The notes under the pieces: model-generated
What the model was told of the DNA's origin: nothing
Database searches by the model: none
What the model saw: only the letters and a program-made list of their open reading frames with translations
Program-made: the position numbers and the translations under genes
Shown here: one piece after another, positions 24,459 to 38,766 of the stretch
Position numbering within the stretch: the stretch's first letter is position 1
Layout: each line of letters begins with the position of its first letter
DNA from: a bacterium
GTDB lineage: Bacteria > Vulcanimicrobiota > Vulcanimicrobiia > Vulcanimicrobiales > Vulcanimicrobiaceae
Length of the DNA: 60,720 nt
Assembly (NCBI GenBank): GCA_021794175.1
Contig: JAJYRI010000006.1
Coordinates: 1-60,720, forward strand
Direction: 5' to 3'

Positions 24459-25709
24459 ATGAACAACTATCGTCTTCAAATCGCGATCGACCAAGCTACA
24501 GGAGCCTGGTTCCCTTTCAGCGCCTGGATCGATGGCTACGCAAAAGGCATGCGCATCAGCGACGCCGACATTGCCAAGAAGTTCTATTTGGGTCTTCGCC
24601 ACCTGATGAATCCGCTTGACCTTCGAAAGACTGTAAGCGGAAAACCCGTTGATAACCAGAGCCCGATCACGGCCTATCGTACAGGCAAAAAAACTCCGAC
24701 TGCAGGTGTGGTGTATCGCCTAGGTCGCTCTTTACAGGAATTGGGCGCGCCAGTATCCGGGCTAGATGCGTTGATTGCAGCGCATCATTTCGAGGCATTT
24801 CTCGGCACGGTAGGGGCAGCGGTATCGGAATGTATCAGAAGATCTCCAGGCATCGGTGATCTCCTTCTCCCCAACACTTCTAGCATTTCGGCGATACTCG
24901 AGGCCTTTGCTCCCGCCATCTCCCGCGAAATTACATACCTTACATTGAAGGCCGGTATCAGAGGGTTGGACAAAGATCATTTTACCGCTCTGCATACGCC
25001 TCTGCCTACGTGGGTGCCGCTTACCCCAGAGCAAACGGAGATTATCGACCATGGTTTCATTGCCTGGAGCTACGAAGAGGCGGAAACGTATCAAAAGCTA
25101 CCTCCGCGATTTGCCGCAGCCATCGCATTAGTAAAACACCCCACGGCAGAAGTCGTTGAATTGGCTCGCGAACTGCTGACTAATCCTCTTGAGGGGCTTT
25201 CGCCGCTTCCCATCCTGGGTGTGCCACACTGGGCGCAGAAGGCCCGAGCCGATGGCAACCCACCGGAGCAGCAGGGCCCTGTACCAGAGCCGGATTATAC
25301 AGCGATCAATTCCTTCTTCGCAGAGTTCGACAAGACGTTTACTAAACCAGGGAAGCCCCCGGGTTCAAAGCAGTCGAACGCGTGCCCAAACGTAGACCTC
25401 GTGCTCCGCGAGTCTGAGTACCACGAGCCCGCGACCGCGGTAGAAATTGACGTCCTCGTGACGGAGATAGGCTTTCGCGGCGAGCAACGAGACCGCGCGG
25501 TTATCGATTTACTCAAAAATCTGGCAGAGAAATATCAACTCACGCTGGTCACCTACGCGGCCGCCGAACAGGATGACGCCGACAAAAAACGCTTTCGTGA
25601 ATGGGGCTTTCAGGTTTGTAGAGCCGTATCCGGATGTGGACGACGCCTCGAATGGCCGCGTTGCGTTCACCCAGAGGAGCCGGGTTATCGCGATCGCCGT
25701 GGCCAATAA
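24459..25709 (+). CDS. Unknown protein, apparently frameshifted near its C-terminus
   Basis: This 416-aa reading frame starts at ATG 24459 with AGGAG 6 bases upstream. No family recognised; residues 60-90 (SPITAYRTGKKTPTAGVVYR) look like an HTH recognition region. After about 25600 the frame turns Cys/Arg-rich with poor GC at third positions (RAVSGCGRRLEWPRC). The +1/-1 frame continues well (FVEPYPDVDDASNGRVAFTQ ... GLDLEPANGRRE, stop at 25782) with high third-position GC. The intact product would be about 440 aa. It lies between the HTH gene and the excisionase/integrase. Confidence 0.65.
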   Translation: MNNYRLQIAIDQATGAWFPFSAWIDGYAKGMRISDADIAKKFYLGLRHLMNPLDLRKTVSGKPVDNQSPITAYRTGKKTPTAGVVYRLGRSLQELGAPVSGLDALIAAHHFEAFLGTVGAAVSECIRRSPGIGDLLLPNTSSISAILEAFAPAISREITYLTLKAGIRGLDKDHFTALHTPLPTWVPLTPEQTEIIDHGFIAWSYEEAETYQKLPPRFAAAIALVKHPTAEVVELARELLTNPLEGLSPLPILGVPHWAQKARADGNPPEQQGPVPEPDYTAINSFFAEFDKTFTKPGKPPGSKQSNACPNVDLVLRESEYHEPATAVEIDVLVTEIGFRGEQRDRAVIDLLKNLAEKYQLTLVTYAAAEQDDADKKRFREWGFQVCRAVSGCGRRLEWPRCVHPEEPGYRDRRGQ

Positions 25710-25790
25710 ATTCGAAACTGCAGTACTCGCAAACGATTCCTTCGGCCTTGACCTCGAACCCGCCAACGGGCGCCGCGAGTAGGGCAGACC

Positions 25791-26066
25791 ATGCGCGATT
25801 TGACCCAATACAAGTGTAACCAACTATCCCCATCAAACCGAGGTGTACATCAACCCCGACTCGACGATCTTCCTGAAATCCTCGCGGCAGCAGACGTCAT
25901 TGCGTATTTCCGCGGTATCTTCGGACGCAACGCGGTATACGATCTTCTGAACAGCCAGCGCATTCGCAACCGTCGCCACGGTCAAAAGTTCCTGATCCCC
26001 AAGGCCGCCTTGCGGGAGTTCATCGAGTGCCGCGACGAAGATGCCGGTGCCGGGGCCCCACGGTGA
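25791..26066 (+). CDS. Excisionase-like HTH (MerR-type fold) protein
   Basis: 91-aa protein. DLPEILAAADVIAYFRGIFG is followed by RNAVYDLLNSQRIRNRRHGQ and FLIPKAALREFIE, the winged-helix pattern of Xis/excisionase-type proteins (helix 17 nt-binding type). It overlaps the start of the integrase gene by 26 bases and so is made together with it. By position it should govern direction of site-specific recombination. The preceding frameshifted gene ends 9 bases upstream. Confidence 0.75.
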   Translation: MRDLTQYKCNQLSPSNRGVHQPRLDDLPEILAAADVIAYFRGIFGRNAVYDLLNSQRIRNRRHGQKFLIPKAALREFIECRDEDAGAGAPR

Positions 26067-27255
26067 GGAGAAAATCAACGTGGGATACCTCAAACAGCTT
26101 GGTGAGCGAAAATGGCGGATCGTCTACGACGTAACGCCGCCGAACGGGCGGCAGCGCCGTCAGAAAACCGAGACGCTCTTTCCAATCACCAAGGCAGAGG
26201 CGAAGTTGATCCTCGCGAAGCGCGAAGAGACGGTCGCGCTCGGCAAATTCGTTGCCGACGACATCACGGTCTCGACGCTCTTCGAGAGGTTCATCCAAGC
26301 CAAGACGGTAGCGCAGCGCGCACCGAAAACGCTCGAACGCTACGGAACGCTCTACGCCTCCTACATCGGCCCGAGATTCGGAGAAATGACGTTGAACACT
26401 CTGAAGCAGCATCACCTGACGGATGCCTACGCATCCTGGCTCCTAAAGGGCAAGAGCGGCCGAGCGCTGAGCGCACGAACCGTTCGTCATATTCATGATC
26501 TGCTTCGGACGATGCTCAACTACGCTCTCCGCAAGGGGCTCGTTCATGCGAACGTCGCGATGCTCGTTGCGGAAGATCTTCCCAGAGCGACGAAGCCTGA
26601 ACCCGTTGCGCTCACCGAAGAGCATCTGAAAACGCTCCTCGCGAGCGCTTGGGAGCCCACGGATTGGGCGCGCAAGCACGGGGTCGTCAGCTCGCAATCG
26701 TGGTTCGCACCGGCGGTATGGTTCGCCGCCTACACCGGCGCTCGCCGCGGAGAAACGCTGGCCCTTCGCTGGCGCGATCTCGACTTCGAGGCGAAGACCG
26801 CCACGATCCGTCATTCGCTGACGGAAACGAAGGCGGGCGGCGTCCAGTTCAAAGAGCCCAAAAACGGCAAGCACCGTACGATCGTGCTGCCGGAATCCCT
26901 CGTCGTGGTGCTCGGAAAGCATCGCGGCGAGCAGCAGAAGGATCGCGCGATTTTCAAGGAGGCGTACAAGGACGACGACCTCGTCTTTGCCACACCGAAC
27001 GGATCGCCGGTTCAACCCTGGACCTTCACCGCCTCGTTCCGCTACCTGGTGGATCGGGCGAAGGTCCCGTACATCCGCCTCCACGATCTCCGCGATACGC
27101 ATGCGAGCCTGCTCGGAAAGCACGGCGTCCCGTTGGAGGTCGTTTCGAAACGGCTCGGCCACGCCACGATCGGCATCACGGCCGAGCGCTATTTACACGT
27201 CTATACGGAACGAGACGCCGAGGCGGCGGCCGTTTTTGAACGGCTCGCCAGCTAG
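26041..27255 (+). CDS. int: Tyrosine integrase of the element
   Basis: In this 404-aa protein the N-terminal ~60 residues form an arm-binding-type beta domain (YLKQLGERKWRIVYD). A SAM-like core-binding domain spans about 80-180. The catalytic domain has Arg235 in TGARRGE, HDLRDTHAS (His about 348, Arg about 351), LGHATIG and Tyr384 in AERYLHVY: a complete R-H-R-H-Y set. The gene ends 94 bp from the attR core and points to it. The start at 26041 lies inside the excisionase gene; ATG is used but other starts are possible. Confidence 0.92.
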   Translation: MPVPGPHGEEKINVGYLKQLGERKWRIVYDVTPPNGRQRRQKTETLFPITKAEAKLILAKREETVALGKFVADDITVSTLFERFIQAKTVAQRAPKTLERYGTLYASYIGPRFGEMTLNTLKQHHLTDAYASWLLKGKSGRALSARTVRHIHDLLRTMLNYALRKGLVHANVAMLVAEDLPRATKPEPVALTEEHLKTLLASAWEPTDWARKHGVVSSQSWFAPAVWFAAYTGARRGETLALRWRDLDFEAKTATIRHSLTETKAGGVQFKEPKNGKHRTIVLPESLVVVLGKHRGEQQKDRAIFKEAYKDDDLVFATPNGSPVQPWTFTASFRYLVDRAKVPYIRLHDLRDTHASLLGKHGVPLEVVSKRLGHATIGITAERYLHVYTERDAEAAAVFERLAS

Positions 27256-27271
27256 GGCGTCTCGTGAGAGC

Positions 27272-27292
27272 CTGTTAGACGATTGTTAGACG
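27272..27292. promoter_or_regulatory. Right arm-type integrase site (candidate)
   Basis: Identical over 21 bp to 4460-4480, with two tandem TGTTAGACG units. It lies between the integrase stop and the attR core, 57 bp from the core. Confidence 0.65.
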
Positions 27293-27348
27293 AAGCGTCC
27301 GATAGTCGTCTGAATCGAGCGGAATCCCTCGTAAATCAAGGGGCCCAA

Positions 27349-27373
27349 GTGGTAGCGCCAACGGGAATCGAAC
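27349..27373. repeat. Right attachment core (attR), 25 bp, inside tRNA-Glu
   Basis: Identical to 4320-4344. It covers the CCA end, discriminator, acceptor 3' strand and most of the T-arm of the intact tRNA-Glu, so integration leaves the tRNA functional. Confidence 0.9.
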
Positions 27374-27424
27374 CCGTCTTTGCCACGTGAAAGGCGGCTG
27401 TCCTAACCGATAGACGATGGCGCC
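27350..27424 (-). tRNA. tRNA-Glu (anticodon TTC), integration target
   Basis: A 75-nt cloverleaf with encoded CCA: acceptor GGCGCCA/TGGCGCT (G-T at the first pair), D-arm GTCT/GGAC, anticodon stem GCCGC/GTGGC with loop CTTTCAC (anticodon TTC), T-stem ACGGG/CCCGT with loop TTCGATT, discriminator A. The 3' 24 bases form the attR core. Its native terminator is now at 4293-4317; no T-run terminator is seen directly downstream here. Confidence 0.95.
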
Positions 27425-27499
27425 ACGTACTCTGTACCCGACAATGGAGTCGGGGGACACGCGTAGGTTACCCGTCGCGACGGGGGCTGTCAACTCGAT

Positions 27500-27574
27500 T
27501 GGTGGGCCCGGTAGGATTCGAACCTACGCGCAACCAGTTATGAGCCGGCCGCTCTACCGCTGAGCTACAGGCCC
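27500..27574 (-). tRNA. tRNA-Met (anticodon CAT)
   Basis: 75 nt with encoded CCA: acceptor GGGCCTG/CGGGCCC, D-arm GCTC/GAGC, anticodon stem GCCGG/CTGGT with loop CTCATAA, T-stem GTAGG/CCTAC. The fully paired first acceptor position and lack of three G-C pairs in the anticodon stem argue against initiator tRNA. An isoleucine tRNA with lysidine-modified CAT cannot be excluded. Confidence 0.9.
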
Positions 27575-27626
27575 ACGAATCGGGCTCCAGCGCGTTCGCA
27601 CCCCGGAAACGAAGCGCCTGCCGCAG

Positions 27627-29818
<2,192 letters not shown>

Positions 29819-29867
29819 AACGGGCGCTTGGGTACGCCCAACCGCACGTCGAAGCCTCTCTCCGACG

Positions 29868-30647
29868 ATGAAGCCGCAGCAAGATCCCTATGCCGCCCTC
29901 TCCACCCGGCTCGCCGGTACGCGATTTTCGCAGATTCGCTATCGGGAGCAGACCGAGAGCACGAATCGCGATGCGAGCGCGCTCCTCGGCGAGCCCGGCT
30001 CGGCCGGCCTAACCATCGTCGCGGGCTTCCAGCACGCGGGTGCGGGGCGCAAAGGGCGTGCCTGGCTCGCCCCCGCGGGGAGCGCACTGCTCTTCACCAC
30101 CGTTCTGCCCGAGCCGCTGCCGACCGCGGCACTCTGGCTGGTGCCGTTCTGGAGTGCCTGCCTCGTGCACGGCGCGCTCGCCGATGCCGGGATTCCCACC
30201 CGCGCGCAGTGGCCGAACGATCTCTTGCTGGGGGGGCGCAAACTCGCCGGAATGCTCGCCGTCTCGCGCGTCTCGGGCGAGCGCGCCTACGTCGGCTGCG
30301 GCATCGGCATCAACCTCGTGCGCTACCCCGAGGCCGAGCAGAGCGTCGAGCCGCCCCCGGCCTTCTGCGACGATCTTCGCCCGGTGAAGGCGGTGGATCT
30401 GCTCGGCGCCATCCTCGAGCGCGCCGACGCCACGTTCGGGGAGTTCGCTCGGCCGACAGAGCTGGTGCAGCGCTGGGAGCGCGATGCGGGCCTCCCAGGC
30501 ATGCGCTACCGGTTACTTCCCGAGGGCGAACGCGAGCCGTTCGAGGCACGCGCACTCGGGCTGGAAACGGGCGGAGCGCTCCGTGTAGAGCGCTCCGATG
30601 GGTCGATCCTCTCCGTGGGGCTCGGCGACGTGCGCGCGCTGCGCTAG
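29868..30647 (+). CDS. birA: Biotin--[acetyl-CoA carboxylase] ligase
   Basis: The 259-aa protein shows [12 protein letters not shown] (biotinyl-AMP loop), [17 protein letters not shown] (biotin-binding core) and GCGIGINL, all of the BirA catalytic domain, with a small C-terminal domain. There is no N-terminal HTH, so it is a class I enzyme without a repressor role. ATG 29868 is preferred over upstream starts because it begins just before the conserved fold. It is convergent with the DUF3343 gene. Confidence 0.93.
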   Translation: MKPQQDPYAALSTRLAGTRFSQIRYREQTESTNRDASALLGEPGSAGLTIVAGFQHAGAGRKGRAWLAPAGSALLFTTVLPEPLPTAALWLVPFWSACLVHGALADAGIPTRAQWPNDLLLGGRKLAGMLAVSRVSGERAYVGCGIGINLVRYPEAEQSVEPPPAFCDDLRPVKAVDLLGAILERADATFGEFARPTELVQRWERDAGLPGMRYRLLPEGEREPFEARALGLETGGALRVERSDGSILSVGLGDVRALR

Positions 30648-30649
30648 GG

Positions 30650-30865
30650 TTACTTCGCTACCCCACCGAGATTGATTCCGGCGCCGGCGAGAGCGGTCTT
30701 CGCCGAACTCTCCACCGACGCATCGATACTCAAGCAGAGGTTCGCCTCCGTAGCGACCCCCGCCGGGCGCGGGATCATCTTCGAAGTAACGCCTGCATCT
30801 TTGAGCGCTTTCGTCGCGATCATCGTATCGGCGTTATTTGCAAAGAAGAGGACGATATCGGCCAT
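30650..30865 (-). CDS. DUF3343-family small protein
   Basis: 71-aa protein. MADIVLFFANNADTMIATKAL and the C-terminal half SKMIPRPAGVATEANLCLSI fit the DUF3343 family (sometimes annotated as putative Se/S carrier-like), which has a conserved Cys, here Cys44. It is the last gene after the chemoreceptor pair, 19 bp downstream. Why it accompanies a chemoreceptor is unclear. Confidence 0.7.
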   Translation of the reverse strand: MADIVLFFANNADTMIATKALKDAGVTSKMIPRPAGVATEANLCLSIDASVESSAKTALAGAGINLGGVAK

Positions 30866-30884
30866 AAAAATCCCGCCTTACTCT

Positions 30885-32219
30885 CTAACTCTGCTCACCC
30901 GTGACGAGTTCGTTCAGGCCGCCGGCAACCTCGTTGAGTTCCGCGACGCGGTCGACGGCTTGTTTCATGCGAGAACTCATCTCTTGCGAGAGCGTATCGA
31001 TGACGATCACATCGCCGAGCGCCTCGTCGTTAAGACTCTTGAGTTGCGCGAGCTTCCCGGTGGAGTCGCCGGACTTCGCCAACTCGTCGAGAATCGCGCC
31101 GCTCTTTTCGATCGTCGTCTTGGTCTGGGCGACGTGATCGCCCGAGACTTCGCTGCCGACGATGACGACGCCGAGTTCCTTCGCTGCAGCGCGCACCTGT
31201 TTACTACGCGTTGCGAGATGTTTCGAGAGCCGATCGACGATCGGAATCGCCAGGAAGAGCGCGAGAATCATCGCGAGCAATCCCCAGAAGAGCAGCGTGT
31301 TGGTGGTGTGGGCGATGATGCCGGTGATCTGCGCGCGCGGAATACCATACCAGAGCGCTCCGACCACCTTGCTCTGATCGTTCATAACCGGGTCGATATG
31401 CGCGATATAGGTTACCGGGCCGATCCGCTCGCTTCCGGTAAACGGCGTCCCGGTCGCGACGACCTGTTTCGCGTCGCTCACCTGACGGTCGACTTCGCGC
31501 AGCCCTTGCTTGGTCTTGATGTTACTGGAGACGATGACGTCGCCTTGCAGAATCGCGGTCTTTCCGCCGAGCGCTTTCGTACTTTGATCGACGATATCGT
31601 AGGCGTGATTGAGCAGCACCCCGCCGTAGACCGCACCGATCGTACGATCTGCCGCATCGCTCATCGGTGCCGCCGCGACCAACGCGAGCCCCGATGTCGA
31701 GGTACCGACGGTTGCGCCTTTCGAGTCGGTCACCGTCATCTGCGCTTGAAGCGCGAGCCCTTCAGCGGCGAGCTCTTTCGCGGTGAGAATCGCCGCGGTG
31801 CTGACCGTCTCGCCGGTGAGCGCGCGCGCGACGATCGACTCGCCTGCCAGCGAGCCCGGTTGCATCCCGTTTGCACGGGCGAGAACTTTTCCGTTCGCAT
31901 CAACGACGGTGAGGAACGAGAGATTCGAGGTTCGAGCGATATTTGCGAGCTGATCCTGCAGTTGCGCCGTATCGTGCGACTGAACGGCTTTCAGAAGGGC
32001 GCTCGATGCCGCATCCTGCGATACCAAGAGCTTGATGAGGTCGCGATGCGAGTTCCAGTAACCGCTAAAGGCACCGGCACCGTTGGTCACTTCGTTCTTG
32101 CCGAGATTGGAAAGATCGCGTTGCAGCACGACCCGTGTCGCGATGACGCTTACCAGGAAAAATAGCACCACGGCACCGATGATCGTGCCGAGCAATCTGA
32201 CGCGTAACGTCATTTTCAT
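30885..32219 (-). CDS. Double-Cache sensor protein lacking a signalling domain
   Basis: The 444-aa protein has a transmembrane segment at about 10-32 ([21 protein letters not shown]), a long periplasmic region of dCache type ([58 protein letters not shown]), then a second membrane segment near 308-328. Only about 110 helical residues follow; there is no HAMP or MCP signature. Its start overlaps the stop of the MCP gene upstream (ATGA). It is best read as the sensory half of a two-protein chemoreceptor. Confidence 0.8.
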   Translation of the reverse strand: MKMTLRVRLLGTIIGAVVLFFLVSVIATRVVLQRDLSNLGKNEVTNGAGAFSGYWNSHRDLIKLLVSQDAASSALLKAVQSHDTAQLQDQLANIARTSNLSFLTVVDANGKVLARANGMQPGSLAGESIVARALTGETVSTAAILTAKELAAEGLALQAQMTVTDSKGATVGTSTSGLALVAAAPMSDAADRTIGAVYGGVLLNHAYDIVDQSTKALGGKTAILQGDVIVSSNIKTKQGLREVDRQVSDAKQVVATGTPFTGSERIGPVTYIAHIDPVMNDQSKVVGALWYGIPRAQITGIIAHTTNTLLFWGLLAMILALFLAIPIVDRLSKHLATRSKQVRAAAKELGVVIVGSEVSGDHVAQTKTTIEKSGAILDELAKSGDSTGKLAQLKSLNDEALGDVIVIDTLSQEMSSRMKQAVDRVAELNEVAGGLNELVTGEQS

Positions 32220-33898
32220 TCGCCGATTCCCTCCGTCGTTGAGTCGCTCACTTTGAAGTGGTTCAGTCGTTCGTCCATCTGTTTCATCCCGGCGGTCATC
32301 CCGTCGAGCGACGTCAGGATCCGTTGTGCGCTATCGGTAACCTCTTTATTTACGTACGTCAATACTTCAACCGACGATGCATTCTGGGCAGAAATCGACG
32401 AGATATCGGAGAACGCTTTGTTGACGTCGTCGGACTGGCTCTGCATCGATCCGGTCGCCTGCATGTTTAATGCGACCGATTTGGTAATCTCTTCGATCGA
32501 TCGGATCACCTGGTAAGAATTCGAACTCATCGCACGCGCGACCGAGCTGATCTCGCCGATCTGTTGGTTGGCGGCGAGAACCGCGTGAACGATTGCTTGC
32601 AGCGCCCCGGAGGCCGAGTTCGTACTGTTCACGTTCTCCTCGACGCGTTCGGTGAGGCGATCCATCGCATCGACGACCTCGGAGATAACGGCCTGCGTCG
32701 AACTGATATGGCCGGCGATCTCTTTCGTCGCCGAGACGCTTCCGTCGGCGAGTTTGCGAATCTCGCTTGCGACGACGGCGAAACCGCGGCCGTGCTCGCC
32801 GGCTCGCGCCGCTTCGATCGCGGCGTTGAGCGCCAGCAGGTTCGTCTGTTCGGCGATGCGATCGATCACTTTAACGATATCGCCGATCTGTTCGGAGTTG
32901 CTGCCGAGTTGCCGAATATCGCCGGCGAGTTCGTTAATCGTCGAACGGATCGACTGCATGCCCGCTACGATCGTCTCGATCGCAGTGCCGCCGCCCGCGG
33001 CGGTCTGCGACATCTCGGTGGAGATCGAGGAGAGCGAATCGACCTGCGCGGTCACCTGTTCGATCGAGCTGGCCATGTTCGAGACGGAGAGCGCCGTTTC
33101 GTCGAGGCTGCGGGTCTGCTCTTCGGCGGCCGCGGCGATCGATGCAATCGCATCGGTGAGCGCGCGCACCTTCAATGTCGCTTGGTCGACGATGCGCGAT
33201 TGTTCGTTGATGCCTTCGTCGAGCTGCCCTTGCGCGACCGAGGCGCCCTCGATCACCGCGAGTGCCGTCGAAGCGGTCGAACGTAGCTCGGCGCCGGAGG
33301 CGCCGAGATTCGCTGAATTCTGATGGAGTTCGCGGAAAAACTCCCGCAACCCGAAGATGAGTTTATTGAGCGCGACCGCGAGCTCACCGAGCGCGGCATC
33401 GGGAGAGGCGATGTTTTTCGTAAAGTCGCCGCCGGAGACTTCGCGGATACTCGCAGCGAGGGTCGCTACCCCCGAGCGCACCTCGGCGGCGTCGCCGCGC
33501 GGCAGTGCCGGGCGCGAAACGGTCGCGCTGCGGAACGCATATTGCCCGGGTTCGAAATCCTCGGCGCTATCGACGCGCGAGATCTCCCCGGCGAAAAGGA
33601 AGCTGACCGCAAGGCCGACGACGCCGAGCAGCACGCTGCCGGAGATCGCCTGATGGCTGTGATGGGCGTGACGGGCCCAATAGTCGATGAGCGCGACCGC
33701 AACGGCGAGCAGCGATCCGATCGGCACGCCGACGAAGGCCGCCCCGATCGCCACGATCCCCAGAAGAAGCACTTCGATAGCAACGGCGTTTCCGTACCAC
33801 GCCGCAAGCCCGGCGACGAGCGCCGCAATTGCAGCGATCCCAATCCGCGCCGGCAGCCCGAAGCGCGAACGCATTGCCGCAATTTTCGCATAGAGCAC
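32216..33898 (-). CDS. Methyl-accepting chemotaxis signalling protein without periplasmic sensor
   Basis: In this 560-aa protein the N-terminus has three to four closely spaced membrane segments (residues about 14-110) with no large outside loop. It then has a long helical cytoplasmic domain with the hairpin tip [37 protein letters not shown], the CheA/CheW-binding signature. GTG 33898 is chosen, with an AGGT-type site upstream; ATG 33874 is an alternative. It precedes and overlaps the dCache gene, so the pair likely works as one receptor. Tethering through the membrane is inferred. Confidence 0.87.
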   Translation of the reverse strand: MLYAKIAAMRSRFGLPARIGIAAIAALVAGLAAWYGNAVAIEVLLLGIVAIGAAFVGVPIGSLLAVAVALIDYWARHAHHSHQAISGSVLLGVVGLAVSFLFAGEISRVDSAEDFEPGQYAFRSATVSRPALPRGDAAEVRSGVATLAASIREVSGGDFTKNIASPDAALGELAVALNKLIFGLREFFRELHQNSANLGASGAELRSTASTALAVIEGASVAQGQLDEGINEQSRIVDQATLKVRALTDAIASIAAAAEEQTRSLDETALSVSNMASSIEQVTAQVDSLSSISTEMSQTAAGGGTAIETIVAGMQSIRSTINELAGDIRQLGSNSEQIGDIVKVIDRIAEQTNLLALNAAIEAARAGEHGRGFAVVASEIRKLADGSVSATKEIAGHISSTQAVISEVVDAMDRLTERVEENVNSTNSASGALQAIVHAVLAANQQIGEISSVARAMSSNSYQVIRSIEEITKSVALNMQATGSMQSQSDDVNKAFSDISSISAQNASSVEVLTYVNKEVTDSAQRILTSLDGMTAGMKQMDERLNHFKVSDSTTEGIGE

Positions 33899-33970
33899 GA
33901 CGACCTAGGAACCTCCTCTGGCGCTGGCGCTGGCCTACTTTCGGGCTTCTTTAGCCTTGCGAAGCGACTT

Positions 33971-34507
33971 TTACTGCCGCGCCCGACTTATTCTGCCGAG
34001 ACAGGCCTCGCAGAGGTTCGGCGACTTCGCGTCGGTTTCGAAGACCGAGCTGGTCGCGTGCATGGCGCATCGCGGCGAATGGCAGCTCCGCAGCCCCATC
34101 GCGCGTCCGAGCGCGTAGACCGCTTCCTTGAGCACGCGCTGAAAGAGGAGATTCGTATCGGGCTCCTCCCCGTAGAACTCCGGGCGGAGCCGATGGAGCG
34201 CGACGACGGCGGTTCCGGCATTGGCATCGGCATCGGCGAAGAGGTAACGCTGCGAGGTCTTGTAGCAATCGTACTCGGTGACGGCGAGCGCAAGGCCCTC
34301 CTGCCCGGGAAAGCCTTTGACGATGCGCGCGTAGAGCGTCGGAGCGAAGAGCTGATTGCGCGTCGCATTGAGCGCAGTCCGTGGAAGCGCCAACGAGCGT
34401 TCGATACGGACGCCGGTGAGAAATCGCTCCTCGATGCAGACCGCGAGCCGGTCGGCGAGACGCGCGTCAACGGTGTTCACCGGAATCAATCGAATGATTT
34501 TTGCCAT
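33971..34507 (-). CDS. Archaemetzincin-like protein with lost catalytic residues
   Basis: The 178-aa protein starts MAKIIRLIPVNTVDARL, matching the KIxxxPxGxV beginning of archaemetzincins. Active members have HExxHxxGxxHC...C.M...CxxC. Here the aligned segment reads YALGRAMGLRSCHSPRCAM ... LCEAC. The first His is Tyr131, the Glu is Ala132, the second His is Arg135 and the third is Ser141. The four structural cysteines (142, 147, 166, 169) are kept, so the second zinc site should persist while peptidase activity is lost. ATG 34534 is an alternative start. It is divergent from acpS. Confidence 0.8.
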   Translation of the reverse strand: MAKIIRLIPVNTVDARLADRLAVCIEERFLTGVRIERSLALPRTALNATRNQLFAPTLYARIVKGFPGQEGLALAVTEYDCYKTSQRYLFADADANAGTAVVALHRLRPEFYGEEPDTNLLFQRVLKEAVYALGRAMGLRSCHSPRCAMHATSSVFETDAKSPNLCEACLGRISRARQ

Positions 34508-34575
34508 GCTCCTTCGTCGGCCGCTATTCGGCATCGCCTACCGGAAAACTTGTCGGCAGCGGGGAAGGCTGCACG

Positions 34576-34934
34576 ATGATCGTTGGTTTGGGGATCGACC
34601 TCGCCGAGGTCGAACGCTACCGTTTCGACGAGCGCACGCGTGCGGCGTTCGCGCGCAAGGTCTATACCGAAGCGGAGATGAGCTACGCGATGCGCAAGCG
34701 CAATTGGCCCGAACGGCTCGCAGGTTTCTTCGCCGCGAAAGAAGCGACGCGCAAAGCCTTCGGCCGCGCCGTCCCGTGGCGCGACGTTGAAGTCGGGCAC
34801 GAACCGAGCGGACGGCCGGCGATCGTTCTGCACGGTGCGGCACGCGCGCTCTTCGCAGAACGCGGAATCGCACGCATACATTTAACGATCACGCACACCG
34901 CAACGACCGCCGCCGCCGTCGTGATCTTCGAACG

Positions 34935-34938
<4 letters not shown>
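34576..34938 (+). CDS. acpS: Holo-[acyl-carrier-protein] synthase
   Basis: This 120-aa protein transfers 4'-phosphopantetheine from CoA to ACP. MIVGLGIDLAEVERY and FFAAKEATRKAFG hold the metal-binding Asp and Glu of the family, and SHT-like ITHTATTAAAV is near the C-terminus. ATG 34576 follows a GGGGAAGG ribosome site. It overlaps nnrD by 4 bases (ATGA), a common pairing. Confidence 0.95.

Positions 34939-38766
<3,828 letters not shown>

Larger units (their letters stand above)
4320..27373. mobile_element. Integrative mobilisable element in tRNA-Glu (about 23 kb)
   Basis: The element is bounded by 25-bp direct repeats of the tRNA-Glu 3' end. A tyrosine integrase and an excisionase-like gene sit at the tRNA-proximal end, and repeated arm-type sites lie at both ends. 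Cargo is a defence operon (4536-14400), a PadR-like pair, a lethal-factor-like peptidase and unknown genes. The transfer module has relaxase-helicase, accessory proteins, candidate oriT and coupling protein but no VirB/TrbE-type channel genes, so transfer would need a helper. The defence operon appears more AT-rich than the host genes. Confidence 0.9.

Noticed and set aside
4345-27348. Full conjugative element (ICE)
   Set aside because: No VirB4/TraC-type ATPase, lytic transglycosylase, pilin or channel gene was found, so only mobilisation is supported.
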